From the NCBI GenBank assembly GCA_013416795.1, contig RQSC01000032.1, positions 679,495 through 693,441 of the forward strand: a DNA stretch of 13,947 nt, written 5' to 3'. A model generated the notes under the pieces. The model saw only the letters and a program-made list of their open reading frames with translations. It did no database searches and was not told where the DNA came from. Below are positions 13,408 to 13,947 of this stretch, in pieces. A program made the position numbers and the translations under genes. Numbering within the stretch: position 1 is the stretch's first letter; every line of letters starts with the position of its first letter. Origin of the DNA: Prasinococcaceae sp. CCMP 1430 (Eukaryota > Prasinodermophyta > Palmophyllophyceae > Prasinococcales > Prasinococcaceae).

Positions 13408-13947
13408 GCTCTTGCCGACGCGGAGCTCGTCGCCGACGCTGGCGGCGGCGCGGGCGGCGCCGCGACGCTCACCGCCGCGCCCACTTTGTGGCTGTCGCCG
13501 GGGCTCATGATGTCCGCGGGCATCGCAGTCGGCGAGAGCGTCGCGGTCGCCGTCGCCGACGCGCCCGCCGGCGCGCACCTTCACACCGCGCGCGGGGGGG
13601 AGGCGCTGCCGCAGGGAGTCGCCCTGCACCAGCAAAAGCGCGAGCGGCTCGCGTCATCGCCGCGCACGCCGCCACCGGCACGCTCGCCCTCGGGTGGCAA
13701 GGGGAGGGGCGCTGCGATGCCGCTCGGCGTGGACGTGTCGCTCGCTCCGCGCTCCCTTGCGGCGCTGTGCGGGGTCCAGGAGGCCGAGGAGGGGGGGGAG
13801 GCCGCGTGCGAGCAGCGCGCGGGCAACGCGCTGCTTGTCGCCAAGGCATGGCCCGCGGCGGCGCTGCCGCCGCGGCACTGCGCGGCGTCCGCGCAGCTGC
13901 ACGGCTCGCTCGGCGGGGGCGGGGGCGCCCTATCGCTCACGGCCAGA
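13408..13947 (+). CDS. partial coding region resembling the N-terminal domain of an AFG2/CIP111-type AAA ATPase
   Basis: This frame is open for all 180 codons, with no start before the N and no stop before the window ends. It has balanced protein composition, while the other frames are Arg-rich or broken. Fragment residues 20-50 (TLTAAPTLWLSPGLM, AGIAVGESVAVAVA) and 139-180 (GNALLVAKAWP, then AALPP) resemble the double-psi-barrel N domain of Cdc48-family AFG2/SPATA5/CIP111 ATPases: LWLS, a glycine-led 'G..V.V' strand, then a 'GN..V...P' strand. These proteins work in the cytoplasm releasing maturation factors from pre-60S ribosomal subunits. A Pro/Ser/Arg-rich insertion (about 76-103) separates the two halves. 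The Walker A and B motifs, if present, lie beyond 13947, so the assignment rests on weak N-domain similarity. An in-frame ATG at 13507 is inside the domain and unlikely to be the start. The gene is cut on the left by the artefact. Alternatives are another double-psi-barrel protein or an unrelated one. Confidence 0.42.

Overview
The window looks like nuclear DNA of a GC-rich unicellular eukaryote, most likely a marine microalga. A haptophyte would fit well, but nothing here proves the lineage. The evidence for a eukaryote is a spliceosomal intron with donor, branch-point-like CTGAC, pyrimidine tract and CAG acceptor (2651-2829), a second donor (AAG|GTACGT at 5936), an AATAAA signal after the first gene, an N-myristoylation start (MGCGCS), a secretory signal peptide and a kinesin-light-chain-like TPR protein. 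Codons are strongly GC-ending. There are no bacterial-style operons or RBSs, and I saw no tRNA, rRNA, CRISPR or transposon.

Layout. Positions 1-410 are an upstream flank, possibly with the last exon of a previous gene, followed by the promoter side of gene 1. Gene 1 (+, 411-1886) is a secreted GH19 chitinase-like protein with a Cys-rich N-terminal module and a very lysine-rich Cys-containing tail. A (GATT)n microsatellite lies in its 3' flank. A gene-free stretch follows to 2590. Gene 2 (+, 2591-2982) is a two-exon gene for a 70-residue tail-anchored membrane protein with an RVxF-type (PP1-docking-like) motif; neither exon is a standalone ORF of note. Gene 3 (-, 5053-3152) converges on gene 2 and encodes a 633-residue protein with an N-terminal hydrophobic anchor, a low-complexity Q/A/E/P linker and KLC-like TPRs. 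A divergent promoter region (5054-5692) with a CCAAT/TATA pair separates it from gene 4 (+, 5693-5935), a first exon coding for an MGCGCS-type acylated N terminus.

From 6109 to 13405 the sequence is 7,297 consecutive C with no interruption, ended by one N at 13406. This is over half of the window. It is best read as an assembly or gap-fill artefact seeded by a genuine C-rich intronic tract; the very long poly-Pro and poly-Gly reading frames through it are not genes. After the N, 13408-13947 is an open coding frame that resembles the N-terminal domain of an AFG2/CIP111-type (Cdc48-family) AAA ATPase, cut at both ends. The rest of gene 4 and the start of this gene are probably missing in the poly-C block.

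The genes do not form an evident pathway: secreted chitinase, small membrane protein, membrane-anchored TPR scaffold, acylated protein and AAA ATPase. I found no convincing new multi-gene system. The best leads are the small spliced tail-anchored protein, the lysine-tailed chitinase, and the poly-C block as a data-quality problem.
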